In this document: positions 1 through 10,735 of the stretch, in pieces
Layout of the letters: each line of letters starts with the position of its first letter
Position numbering within the stretch: the stretch's first letter is position 1
DNA from: Azospirillum sp. OGB3
GTDB taxonomy: Bacteria; Pseudomonadota; Alphaproteobacteria; Azospirillales; Azospirillaceae
DNA length: 64,000 bases
Assembly: GCF_014192915.1 (NCBI RefSeq)
Contig: NZ_JACHYN010000001.1
Location: forward strand, 124,001 to 188,000
Direction of reading: 5' to 3'
Made by a program: the position numbers and the translations under genes
Notes under the pieces: generated by a model
What the model was told of the DNA's origin: nothing
The model's database searches: none
The model's input: only the letters and a program-made list of their open reading frames with translations

Positions 1-272
1 AGCCGGTAGTTCCCCGGCGGCAGGCCGCTGGGAAGACCCGCGAGGCCCCACAGGTCGTCCAGCGCCGACACGCCGGCCAGCACGCGGGCGACCGCCCCGC
101 CCTCCCCCGGAAGGAAAGCGGTGGAACCGGCCTCCGCCGTGAAGTTCACGGCCTTCACCCAGGCCGCGGTGGCGGGCGGCTGGCTTTCCAGCCACGTGGC
201 GAGGCCGGCCTTGTTCAGCGGGGTGATGGTCACGGTGCCGGGGCCGGCCGTGGCGAGCAGGGTGGCGAGCAA
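1..272 (-). CDS. Leucyl aminopeptidase family (M17) protein, N-terminal part only
   Basis: This is the amino-terminal end of a minus-strand gene that runs off the left edge of the window. Translation gives about 90 residues, including AWVKAVNFTAEAGS and LAGLPSGLPPGNYRL. These resemble the non-catalytic N-terminal domain of M17 leucyl aminopeptidases, which cut N-terminal residues from peptides in the cytoplasm. An in-frame TGA lies just upstream, so the most upstream start is the TTG at 272, preceded by AAGGAC about 8 bases away. A later GTG is possible. The metal-binding C-terminal domain is outside the window, so the family call rests on the N-terminal pattern alone. Confidence 0.6.
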   Translation of the reverse strand, partial: MLATLLATAGPGTVTITPLNKAGLATWLESQPPATAAWVKAVNFTAEAGSTAFLPGEGGAVARVLAGVSALDDLWGLAGLPSGLPPGNYR

Positions 273-422
273 GGCGGGCGTCCTTCGTCAGGAAACGGAA
301 ACGGTGAAGGAAAGCATGGCGCGCCGGGGCGTCCCTGAAAAGGGGGATTGCGGGCCGGCTTGCCGCAAGGCCGCGGGGCAGGCATGCTCCGCCTCCCCTC
401 CCTTCGCGACCGAGGCGCACCC

Positions 423-1085
423 ATGGACGACCTGACCCTGGTCATCGGCAACAAAGCCTTCTCCTCCTGGTCCCTGCGGCCCTGGCTGGCGCTGAAGCGG
501 ACCGGCCGGCCCTTCCGGGAGATCGTCATCCCGCTGCGCCAGCCCGACACCGCGGCCCGCATCGCGGAGCATTCGCCCTCCGGCCGGGTGCCCTGCCTGC
601 GGCATGGCGACCGGGTGATCTGGGATTCGCTGGCGATCTGCGAGTATCTGGCGGAGACCTTTCCCGAGGCCGCCCTCTGGCCGGCGGAAACCCACGCCCG
701 CGCGGTGGCGCGGTCGGTCTCGGCGGAGATGCATTCGGGCTTCGTCGCCCTGCGCACCCACATGTCCATGGACCTCAAGGCCTTCCGCCCCGGCGTGGGC
801 CGCAACGCCGAGAGCGGGGCCGACATCGCCCGCGTCTTCACCCTGTGGCGCGACACGCGCGCCCGCTTCGGGGCGGGCGGCCCCTTCCTGTTCGGCGGCT
901 TCTCGATCGCCGACGCCATGTACGCGCCGGTGGTGACTCGCCTCCTCACCTACGGAGTCGAGATGGACGGCACTTGCGGCGATTACGCGCGGGCGGTGAT
1001 GGAACTGCCGGCCATGGTGGAGTGGGTGGCGGCCGCCAAGGCGGAGCCCTGGGACATCTACGCCGACGAACGGGACCCGCAATAG
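423..1085 (+). CDS. Glutathione S-transferase family protein
   Basis: This 220-residue cytosolic protein has the length of a canonical GST. It opens with a thioredoxin-fold segment (LVIGNKAFSSWSLRPWLALK, about residues 6-25) whose Ser-rich stretch would hold the glutathione-activating residue. SGRVPCL and the following DSLAICEYLAE provide the cis-Pro and G-site elements. The C-terminal half is the helical domain. It would conjugate or reduce with glutathione; the substrate cannot be read. I start at the ATG at 423, which begins directly at the fold, rather than at upstream in-frame codons. It is divergent from the aminopeptidase gene. It is one of three unlinked GST genes in the window. Confidence 0.88.
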   Translation: MDDLTLVIGNKAFSSWSLRPWLALKRTGRPFREIVIPLRQPDTAARIAEHSPSGRVPCLRHGDRVIWDSLAICEYLAETFPEAALWPAETHARAVARSVSAEMHSGFVALRTHMSMDLKAFRPGVGRNAESGADIARVFTLWRDTRARFGAGGPFLFGGFSIADAMYAPVVTRLLTYGVEMDGTCGDYARAVMELPAMVEWVAAAKAEPWDIYADERDPQ

Positions 1086-1104
1086 GACCCGGAACAGGAC
1101 GACG

Positions 1105-2208
1105 TCAGGGCGTCGCCCCGCCCGTCGGCTCGTTGGCGGCGTTGCCGATCAGCCCGACCTCGCGGTAGTAGCGCTCGGCGCCCGGATGCAGGGGCACCGA
1201 GACGTTGGCGACCGCCTTGGTGGCGTCGAAGCTGCGCCCCTTGGGGTGGCCCTCGATCAGCAGGCGGCGGGTGTTCTCGTGCCACAGCGCCTTGGTGACG
1301 CCGTGGATCAGGGCGGGGTCGCGGTCGGCGCGGACCAGCAGCTCCGCCCCCACCCCCAGCGTGTGGACCTCCGGCACACCGGGATAGGTGTCGGCGGGGA
1401 TGGTCTGGTCCATGTAGAAGCGCTGGCGGATGCGCAGCCGGTCGGCCATTTCGCCGTCGAGCGGGATCAGGCGGATCGGCTCGCGGTTCGCCACGTCGGT
1501 GACCGCCGCCACCGGGAAGCCGCCGACCATGAAGAAGGCGTCCAGCTCCTTCTTGGCCAGCCGGTCCGCCGCGGTGCCGGGCTTCAGGTAGGCCGGGGGC
1601 CGCAGTTCCCCCTCCTTCACGCCGAAGGCGTCGAGGATCGCCCGCGCCTCCACCAGCACGCCGGAGCCCTCCTCGCCCAGCGAGACGGCCTTGCCCTTCA
1701 GGTCGGCCACGCTGTGCAGGTCGCTGTCGGCGCGCACGACGAGCTGGATCGCCTCCGCGTAGAGCATGCCGATGGAGCGCAGCCCCTCAAAGGGCGCCTT
1801 GCCGTGGAAGATGCCGGAACCGGTGTAGGCCCAATAGGCGATGTCGGCCTGGGACATCCCGGCCTCCACCGCGCCGGAGCGCAGCAGCTCGATGTTCTCC
1901 ACCGAGCCGAGCGTGGCCTGCGCCACCGCGATCAGCCCCGGCACGCCGCAGCTTCCCCCGCGGTCGCAGGGGCGGGAGCCGGGCGGGTTGGAGATGGCGT
2001 TGGCGATCAGCCCGCCGATCGGGAAATAGGTGCCCGACGTGGTCCCCGTGCCGATCCGGAAATAGCGGATGTCCTGCGCCGCGGCACCCCGCGGCAGCAG
2101 CCCCAGGAGAGAGCCACCGGCGATGCCGGCCAGCACATGGCGGCGGCTGGGAAGACCTTCGGCGGAAAGGCGGGGGTTGGCTCCTGCGCGCGGCACCGGC
2201 GGGTCCAC
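1105..2208 (-). CDS. TAXI family TRAP-type solute-binding protein
   Basis: This 367-residue periplasmic binding protein belongs to the TAXI (TRAP-associated extracytoplasmic immunogenic) family. The N-terminus has SRRHVLAGIAGGSLLG followed by GAAAQ, a signal peptide with a twin-arginine-like start. The mature part begins YFRIGTGTTSGTYFPIGGLIANAIS, the TAXI signature, followed by SQADIAYWAYTG and LKGKAVSLGEEGSG. Such proteins feed small organic acids or amino acids to a fused DctQM-type TRAP permease. No TRAP permease gene is present here, so its membrane partner is elsewhere or missing. The start is a GTG with a closely spaced AGGA. The ligand is unknown. Confidence 0.88.
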   Translation of the reverse strand: MDPPVPRAGANPRLSAEGLPSRRHVLAGIAGGSLLGLLPRGAAAQDIRYFRIGTGTTSGTYFPIGGLIANAISNPPGSRPCDRGGSCGVPGLIAVAQATLGSVENIELLRSGAVEAGMSQADIAYWAYTGSGIFHGKAPFEGLRSIGMLYAEAIQLVVRADSDLHSVADLKGKAVSLGEEGSGVLVEARAILDAFGVKEGELRPPAYLKPGTAADRLAKKELDAFFMVGGFPVAAVTDVANREPIRLIPLDGEMADRLRIRQRFYMDQTIPADTYPGVPEVHTLGVGAELLVRADRDPALIHGVTKALWHENTRRLLIEGHPKGRSFDATKAVANVSVPLHPGAERYYREVGLIGNAANEPTGGATP

Positions 2209-2314
2209 CTTTCCTGCTGGCCAGCCGTCCCGGCGGCATGGGCCATCGGCGGCGTGTGTTGGACACGCCCTTACAAGAATACCCGCAGCCGGGCTTTTTC
2301 AAGGCGTCGGGGGC

Positions 2315-2878
2315 TTAAAAGACGCCCGCCAGATCAAGAACCCCGGCGAGTGCTACCGCGCCGCCACACATTTGCACGACCCGGCCCGACGCCGCCTGCC
2401 CCACCGCCACCGACAGGCCCAGCCCGGCGCCGATGACCAGCAGCACGCCGGACGACAGCCCGGCCCAGAACAGCGGCCCGCCCATGTGCACATAGCCGTG
2501 GAAAGCCCCCACCGCGGCGACCGTCAGCACCCCCAGCGCCAGCGGCACCTTCAGCCCGAAGGCGACCAGCCCGCCCATCAGGATCAGCGACGCCGACAGC
2601 CCTTCCGCGGCGTAGGGCAGCCGGATGCCGATCTGCGCGGCCAGTCCGGCGGCCAGCACGGCGGTCAGCGCCGCCACCGGAAGCTGCCAGACGGAGGGGC
2701 CGCCGTTCTGCCCGCTCCACAGCCCGATGGCGAGGAAGCCCAGCAGATGCTGCAACACCCAGACGGGTTCGGTCAGGCCGGTGCCGAACGGCCCGGTCAC
2801 CGTCATCCGCGCCAACGCGGGCGCGGCACCGGTGCCGATCAATGCGAGCGCCAGAAGAACCGACCGGATCGCCACCAT
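2315..2878 (-). CDS. HupE/UreJ-like membrane protein with altered metal motif
   Basis: This 187-residue integral membrane protein has about six hydrophobic segments and an N-terminal signal-like segment ending APALAR. Its layout, with GLWSGQNGGPSVWQLP, PYAAEGLSASLILMGG and the late AFHGYVHMGG, matches the HupE/UreJ family of nickel/cobalt permeases. The family's first-helix motif HP-x-x-GLDH reads EPVWVLQH here, so one His and the Asp thought to bind metal are replaced. No hydrogenase or urease genes are near. It may transport another metal or have lost transport. I start at the ATG at 2878, which gives a full family-length protein. Confidence 0.75.
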   Translation of the reverse strand: MVAIRSVLLALALIGTGAAPALARMTVTGPFGTGLTEPVWVLQHLLGFLAIGLWSGQNGGPSVWQLPVAALTAVLAAGLAAQIGIRLPYAAEGLSASLILMGGLVAFGLKVPLALGVLTVAAVGAFHGYVHMGGPLFWAGLSSGVLLVIGAGLGLSVAVGQAASGRVVQMCGGAVALAGVLDLAGVF

Positions 2879-2982
2879 CCCCCACCCCTTTTCCCCAACG
2901 TCTTGCGCGGCACCGGGCCGGTATGGCGCGCGGCGCGGGGTGGGGTCAAGTGACCAGAGCCGGGGGCTTTTAGAAGCCGGGA

Positions 2983-3537
2983 TCAGTACCCCAGCGGGCC
3001 GGGGCCGTACTGACGGAGGTCCTGCTGCTTGCGGAGCAGGTCGCGCTGCTGCAGCGGGTCGAGCCGGCCCATGGCGTCCTCGGTGCGCAGCCGGTCGACC
3101 TCCGGGCTCATCAGGTCGCGCTTGGCGCGGTCGGTCAGCCCCTGGGTGGAGCCCGGCGCCGGCAGGGCGGGCGTGGCCGGCTGGTCGATGAGCGGTGGCG
3201 GCGGGGACGAGCTGCCGCGACGGCGGACCGGCGGCTGGTTGGGCGGCTGGCCGGGCGCCTGCGAGGCGTCGGAGAGCTTTTGCGGCGGGGCGGGCGCCGG
3301 CTGCGGCTGTGATCGCGGCTGGGGCGCGGGGATCGGGCGGGCGTTCTCCTCCGCCTGGATCTGGCGCAGCGTCTTCAGCCCGCCGCTCTGCGCGGACGCC
3401 GGCGGGGCCGCCGATGGGGCCGCCTGGGCCCGCCCCGGCATCTCGTCGTGCACATCCGGCGCGCAGGCCCCCAGCGCGAGGGCGGCGAGCGCGGCGGCGA
3501 CGGGCAGGAAAGCGGCGGTGGGGCGGAGCGGTGTCAT
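2983..3537 (-). CDS. Proline-rich putative lipoprotein
   Basis: This protein of about 184 residues has a lipoprotein signal: MTPLRPTAAF, a hydrophobic Ala/Leu stretch, then the lipobox LALGAC. The middle is a low-complexity Pro/Ala/Gln region, probably a flexible periplasmic linker. The C-terminal 50 residues are charged (DRAKRDLMSPEVDRLRTEDAMGRLDPLQQRDLLRKQ) and likely helical. I do not recognise a catalytic domain. Two further in-frame ATG codons lie 9 and 48 bases upstream; the chosen start places the positive n-region directly before the hydrophobic core. It points away from the neighbouring SOS genes. Confidence 0.65.
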   Translation of the reverse strand: MTPLRPTAAFLPVAAALAALALGACAPDVHDEMPGRAQAAPSAAPPASAQSGGLKTLRQIQAEENARPIPAPQPRSQPQPAPAPPQKLSDASQAPGQPPNQPPVRRRGSSSPPPPLIDQPATPALPAPGSTQGLTDRAKRDLMSPEVDRLRTEDAMGRLDPLQQRDLLRKQQDLRQYGPGPLGY

Positions 3538-3661
3538 ACCAACCATGTCGTGTCCCACAAGGGCGTGACAAGGCCCTCCACCCATCTGCTCCTTTTTCCA
3601 TCTCCCCCTTTTTGGCGAGGCCGCAAGGGGACTCCCACCCGCCGGATTTTGCCGCTAGAAT

Positions 3662-3676
3662 GTTCTTGTTTTGTTC
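3662..3676 (+). promoter_or_regulatory. LexA (SOS) box of imuB-dnaE2
   Basis: The sequence reads GTTC-TTGTTTT-GTTC, an exact match to the alphaproteobacterial LexA operator GTTC-N7-GTTC. It sits 46 bases before the imuB start codon. The ATG at 3722 is preceded by GGGAGGG. LexA binding here would hold imuB-dnaE2 off until DNA damage. Confidence 0.88.
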
Positions 3677-3721
3677 AATCAAGAACGATTGGCGCGACGA
3701 GCGGTGAAGGGAGGGTCGGGC

Positions 3722-5350
3722 ATGGCGCAAGGGGGGGCAAAACGGACGGCGCGGCGCATCCTGTCCCTGTGGCTGCCACGGCTGCCCACCGACGCCCACA
3801 GCCGCCGCCATCCGGAGCGGCGCGACCATCCCCTGGCCGCCATCCTGGCGGAGCGCGGGCGGCTGGGCGTGGCCGCCGTCAACCGCGCGGCCGAGGAGGC
3901 CGGGGTGCATCCCGCCATGAGTCTGGCCGACGCCCGCGCCATCGAACCCGCCTTGGCCGTCTTCGACGCCGAACCCGAGTCGGACGCGCGCCTGCTGGAG
4001 CGGATCGCCGGCTGGTGCACGCGCTACACCCCCTGGACCGCCCCGGACGGCCCCGACGGCGTGGCGCTGGACATCACCGGTTGCGCCCACCTGTTCGGCG
4101 GCGAGGAGGCCATGGCCGCCGACCTGTCCGCCCGCCTGGGTGCGGCAGGCTTCGAGTCGCGGCTGGCGGTGGCGGACACCCCCGCGGCGGCCTGGGCGCT
4201 GGCGCGGTTCGGGAGGGAGGCCCCCACCCTAACCCTCCCCCGCTGGGCGGGGGAGGGAATCTTGCCCTCCCCCGCCCAGCGGGGGAGGGGGGGACCCGCG
4301 AAGCGGGAGGGTGGGGGCAACCGGGCAGACATCCTCCTCTCCCCCCTCCCCGTCGCCGCGCTGCGCCTGCCCGCCGCCACGGTGGAGGGGCTGGCCGCGG
4401 TGGGGCTGCGGCGGATCGGCGACCTGCACGCCATCCCCCGCGCCACGCTGGCCACCCGCTTCGGGCCGGAGCTGCTGCGACGGCTCGACCAGGCCCATGG
4501 ACGGCTGGACGAGCCGCTGTCCCCCCGCCTGCCGGTGCCGCCGCACAGCGCCCGCCTCGCCCTGCCCGAGCCGATCACCACCGCCGAGGCCATCGCCGAG
4601 GCGCTGCGCCGCCTGCTGGCCTCCCTCTGCGCCGGGCTGGAGACGACCGGCGAGGGCGCCCGCCGGCTGCGGCTGGAGCTGCACCGGGTGGACCGCCGGC
4701 TGGAGGACGCGCCCCAGACGCTGGCCATCGGCACCGGCCACCTGGTGCGCCGCCCGGACGCGCTGATGCGCCTGTTCGCCCAGAAGCTCGACCGGGTGGA
4801 GCCCGGCCCCGGCCTGGAGCTGATGGTGCTGTCGGCCACCGAGGCCGGTCCGCTCGCCGCCGCGCAGGCCGCCCTGGATGGCGAGCTGGACGGGCAGCCG
4901 GAGCTGGGCGAGCTGATGGACCGGCTGGGCAACCGGCTGGGGGAACGGGCGGTGCTGCGGCTGGTCCCGCGGCAAAGCTGGCTGCCGGAGCGCAGCGTGG
5001 CCGCCGCCTCCGCCTTTGCCCCGGCCTTCGCGGCCACCCCCGGCGGCGCCCTGTGGCCCGCCGACCGCCCGCGCCCGGTGCGGCTGCTCGCCCCGCCGGA
5101 GCCCATCGAGGCCATGGCCCTGCTTCCCGACGACCCGCCGGCGATGTTCCTCTGGCGCGGCGCCCGGCACCGCATCCGCCGTGCCGACGGGCCGGAGCGG
5201 ATCGAAGCCGAATGGTGGCGGCGCGACGGCGCGCCCCGCGACTATTACCGCGTCGAGGACGAGGCCGGCCGCCGCTTCTGGGTCTTCCGCCAGGGGCTGT
5301 ACCGGCCCGGCGCAACAGCGCTGTGGTTCCTGCACGGCTTCTTCGGGTGA
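3722..5350 (+). CDS. imuB: ImuB, Y-family polymerase-like SOS mutasome subunit
   Basis: ImuB is the non-catalytic Y-family homologue that links DnaE2 and ImuA to the sliding clamp during damage-induced mutagenesis. The protein has 542 residues. The Y-family fold begins at RRILSLWLPRLPTD and includes GVHPAMSLADARAI and VALDITGCAHLFGGEE. The usual catalytic acidic residues of DinB-type enzymes are not in place, as expected for ImuB. A C-terminal ImuB tail follows (RHRIRRADGPERIEAEWW, then DYYRVEDEAGRRFWVFRQGLY). Residues about 167-199 come from a palindromic element inserted in frame. It lies 10 bases upstream of dnaE2 and shares its LexA-controlled promoter. Confidence 0.93.
   Translation: MAQGGAKRTARRILSLWLPRLPTDAHSRRHPERRDHPLAAILAERGRLGVAAVNRAAEEAGVHPAMSLADARAIEPALAVFDAEPESDARLLERIAGWCTRYTPWTAPDGPDGVALDITGCAHLFGGEEAMAADLSARLGAAGFESRLAVADTPAAAWALARFGREAPTLTLPRWAGEGILPSPAQRGRGGPAKREGGGNRADILLSPLPVAALRLPAATVEGLAAVGLRRIGDLHAIPRATLATRFGPELLRRLDQAHGRLDEPLSPRLPVPPHSARLALPEPITTAEAIAEALRRLLASLCAGLETTGEGARRLRLELHRVDRRLEDAPQTLAIGTGHLVRRPDALMRLFAQKLDRVEPGPGLELMVLSATEAGPLAAAQAALDGELDGQPELGELMDRLGNRLGERAVLRLVPRQSWLPERSVAAASAFAPAFAATPGGALWPADRPRPVRLLAPPEPIEAMALLPDDPPAMFLWRGARHRIRRADGPERIEAEWWRRDGAPRDYYRVEDEAGRRFWVFRQGLYRPGATALWFLHGFFG
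4220..4318. repeat. GC-rich palindromic element inserted in frame in imuB
   Basis: This 99-base element (33 codons) has perfect 10-base terminal inverted repeats, GCCCCCACCC and GGGTGGGGGC. Inside is a second palindrome (CCCTCCCCCGC...GCGGGGGAGGG type). It carries no stop codon in the imuB frame and adds a Pro/Arg/Gly-rich stretch containing LPSPAQRGRGG. Related copies lie at 16786, 18801, 53072 and 55105, and a more diverged one at 7729. Confidence 0.85.
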
Positions 5351-5360
5351 CGGGGCCGCC

Positions 5361-8648
<3,288 letters not shown>

Positions 8649-8669
8649 GGAGCGGGTGGAGACGACCGA

Positions 8670-9248
8670 TCAGTCGATCAGGTCCGCGACCTCGCGCACC
8701 CGGCCGTTGTCGATCATGAACTGGACCAGATCGGGACGCTCCCGGCCATAGCTGCGGTGGCGGGCACGGACGGCGGTGACCAGTTCGCCCTTGCGCCCCA
8801 AGATCTCGTCGGCGAATTCGATCATGCGCAGGTTGGGCCACGCCTTGTGGCGGATGCCGACCACGGCGGCCATCGCCTCGGCGGCGGGGCGGTCGGGGCT
8901 GGCCTGGGCCAGGATCATGGTCAGGGCGGCGGTCGAGCGCGAAATGCCGGCGTGGCAATGGACCAGCAACCCGCCCACCCCGGTCGGCTCGGTCATCAGG
9001 TCGCGCCCGAAGGCCAGGATGCGCTCGACGTCCGCGCGCTGCGGCAGGGACTGGCCCATATAGGGGTCGATGATGTCGTGGAAGCGCAGTTCCAGCCGCG
9101 TGTGCTCGCCGTAGGAGCCGAAGGCGGTCGGCTCCGGGTGGCCGGGGTCGAGGATCGAGAGGACGTGGGTCACGCCGGCCTCGCAGAAGCCGTTCAGCTC
9201 CTCGATTCCGCAGACGGTCAGTCCGAAGGGAACGAAATCGCGGGCCAT
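8670..9248 (-). CDS. Dual-specificity/tyrosine phosphatase family protein
   Basis: This 192-residue cysteine-dependent phosphatase has the P-loop HCHAGISRS at residues 97-105, matching HC-x5-R-S with Cys98 and Arg104. The upstream HDIIDPYM could hold the general-acid Asp. It would remove phosphate from protein tyrosine/serine or another phospho-substrate in the cytoplasm. I start at the ATG at 9248; upstream in-frame codons extend into an unrelated low-quality segment. It converges tail to tail with dnaE2. A link to the SOS genes is only positional. Confidence 0.85.
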   Translation of the reverse strand: MARDFVPFGLTVCGIEELNGFCEAGVTHVLSILDPGHPEPTAFGSYGEHTRLELRFHDIIDPYMGQSLPQRADVERILAFGRDLMTEPTGVGGLLVHCHAGISRSTAALTMILAQASPDRPAAEAMAAVVGIRHKAWPNLRMIEFADEILGRKGELVTAVRARHRSYGRERPDLVQFMIDNGRVREVADLID

Positions 9249-9337
9249 GGTCCTCGTCTCTTGCCGTGCGCGCGGAGGGCGGCGCGGTTCGCATGTGGCG
9301 CCGCCGGTCCGTGCCGTCAAGCCGATCGGAGGCCCGA

Positions 9338-9415
9338 TCAGAGGACGTTGAACAGATACAGCAGAAGAATGATCGGAATGGGAATCCCGACAAGCCACAG
9401 CAAAACGCCCTTCAT
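9338..9415 (-). CDS. 25-residue single-pass membrane peptide
   Basis: A very short gene encodes MKGVLLWLVGIPIPIILLLY plus five more residues, almost entirely one hydrophobic helix. Its start is well supported: AAGGGAGC lies seven bases before the ATG. It lies between the phosphatase and DTW genes, all on the minus strand. I recall similar hypothetical peptides in related bacteria but no assigned function. It probably inserts in the inner membrane. Confidence 0.6.
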   Translation of the reverse strand: MKGVLLWLVGIPIPIILLLYLFNVL

Positions 9416-9560
9416 GGATCGCTCCCTTGGTTGAGGCCCGCTTGCGTTGAGGCCCAAGCGGCCGATGCAATCCCCAACAGCAGAAACGCGCGTTGGTTGC
9501 CACGGCCGCCCTGGTCGAGGGGGGCTTACCCGGAAAGGGCGATCCCGGAAGAGGTGCGGA

Positions 9561-10286
9561 TTATTCACCCTCGTCCTGATTGGGGACCGTCTCCGGAGCG
9601 GGCTCCGCCGTCCCCGCGCGGGGCGGCAGAACGGGGCGCGGGCGCGGCGCGCGCAGCTTTTTCAGCAGCAGCGCGAAGGGTTTCAGCGCGCGGTCGAGGA
9701 CCGCCGGCTCGGCCTCCAGCCGCGACAGCAGGAAGGCGGCGGCCTCCAAGGTCGACACGCTGTCGCGCCGCGGCTCCTTGCGGGCCTGCCCGTAGAGGGA
9801 GCGGAACTGCGGGTTCAGCACGATGCGGCGGCACTTCAGGAGCCACGGGTTGCGCCACCACAGCGTCTTGGCCTGGCTCCAGGTGCCGTCCAGGACGATG
9901 ACGCCCTCCAAGTCGCCCAGCACCAGCTCGCTGTCCTTCTGCGGGACGCCGCCCTTGTCCACCACGGACACCTCCGGCAGGGGGCCGGCGCCCTGCTTGA
10001 CCGGGCCGAGATAGAGCACGCCCCAGCGCTTGTAATCGACCTCGCGCCCCAGGATGCGCTTCAGGTTCGACCAGCTCAGCCCGACCTTCAGCGCGGAGTT
10101 CTTGAACTGGAGATGGGCGATCTGCGCGGTGCCCAGCGTCTCGCGCTTTTCCTGCGGATGCTGGAGGATGAGCAGGAAGACGGCGTTGTCGATCGGCTCC
10201 ACCGCCTCGCAGACGCACAAATGCATAGGTTTTAGGCAGGTGGGGCAGGATTCGGCGTGCATGGTCGGTCTCGGAGGATGGAACAT
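9561..10286 (-). CDS. DTW domain protein, probable tRNA-uridine aminocarboxypropyltransferase
   Basis: The protein has 241 residues. It begins with a small zinc-like knuckle (CPTCLKPMHLCVC, about residues 15-27) and carries VIVLDGTWSQAKTLWWRNPWL, which contains the DGTW form of the DTW signature. ILQHPQEKRETLGTAQI is also typical. Members of this family (TapT in E. coli) use S-adenosylmethionine to put an aminocarboxypropyl group on uridine 47 of tRNA. The C-terminal 35 residues are a Pro/Ala-rich tail. An alternative start is the ATG at 10262, eight codons in, just before CPTC; neither start has a strong ribosome site. Confidence 0.85.
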   Translation of the reverse strand: MFHPPRPTMHAESCPTCLKPMHLCVCEAVEPIDNAVFLLILQHPQEKRETLGTAQIAHLQFKNSALKVGLSWSNLKRILGREVDYKRWGVLYLGPVKQGAGPLPEVSVVDKGGVPQKDSELVLGDLEGVIVLDGTWSQAKTLWWRNPWLLKCRRIVLNPQFRSLYGQARKEPRRDSVSTLEAAAFLLSRLEAEPAVLDRALKPFALLLKKLRAPRPRPVLPPRAGTAEPAPETVPNQDEGE

Positions 10287-10383
10287 CGGCGGAAAAGCGG
10301 AAGGCGGGGACTATGAGCTTCCCATCCGAAAAAAGAAACGGGGCCTGAAAAAGAAACCGGGCGCATTAAAGTTTGCATAACGC

Positions 10384-10397
10384 GTGATCTGCATCAC
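10384..10397 (+). promoter_or_regulatory. CRP/FNR-type palindrome upstream of a small gene
   Basis: GTGAT-CTGC-ATCAC is a perfect inverted repeat carrying the TGAT-N4-ATCA core bound by FNR/FixK/NnrR-type regulators. It lies 113 bases before the start of the 56-residue gene at 10510. The outer base is G/C rather than the FNR T/A, so which family member binds is open. Confidence 0.5.
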
Positions 10398-10509
10398 TTA
10401 GAGGCCTGGACCTTGCATGATAGCGTCCAGACACACAGGACGGGTTGGGCCGAGGGCGGCCGACAGGACCGCTCCCCAGGCTCTCCCGACGCTCAGAAGG
10501 AGGCTTGCC

Positions 10510-10680
10510 ATGCTGCCCGCTCATTTGGCCGCCCGCTTGCTGGAGCAACGCCGGGCCCAGGAATCGGCGGAATTCGCCCGGCAACTGCCGCTCTACGCGG
10601 ACGACGCGCCCTTTCCGCCCGACGCCGATCCGGATGGCGAAACCGCGCATCCCCTGCCCGACTGGGCCACCAACTACTGA
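10510..10680 (+). CDS. Small conserved-looking protein of unknown function (56 aa)
   Basis: The 56-residue protein MLPAHLAARLLEQRRAQESA...DWATNY is soluble, acidic at its C-terminus (DDAPFPPDADPDGE) and ends with Pro-Asp-Trp-Ala. A strong AGAAGGAGG ribosome site seven bases before the ATG makes it a convincing gene despite its size. It stands alone between the divergent DTW gene and the convergent imuA. I do not recognise the family. A perfect CRP/FNR-like palindrome upstream suggests redox or nitrogen-oxide control. Confidence 0.6.
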   Translation: MLPAHLAARLLEQRRAQESAEFARQLPLYADDAPFPPDADPDGETAHPLPDWATNY

Positions 10681-10735
10681 CCGGAAGCTGACAGGGGGCT
10701 GTCGCGCAAGCGACATCACCGTCCTTCCGTCCGCA

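Noticed and set aside
4220..4318. The in-frame repeat of imuB was first considered as a sign of pseudogene decay.
   Set aside because: The frame stays open, both flanks match ImuB, and the downstream partner gene is intact. A working protein with an added loop is more likely.
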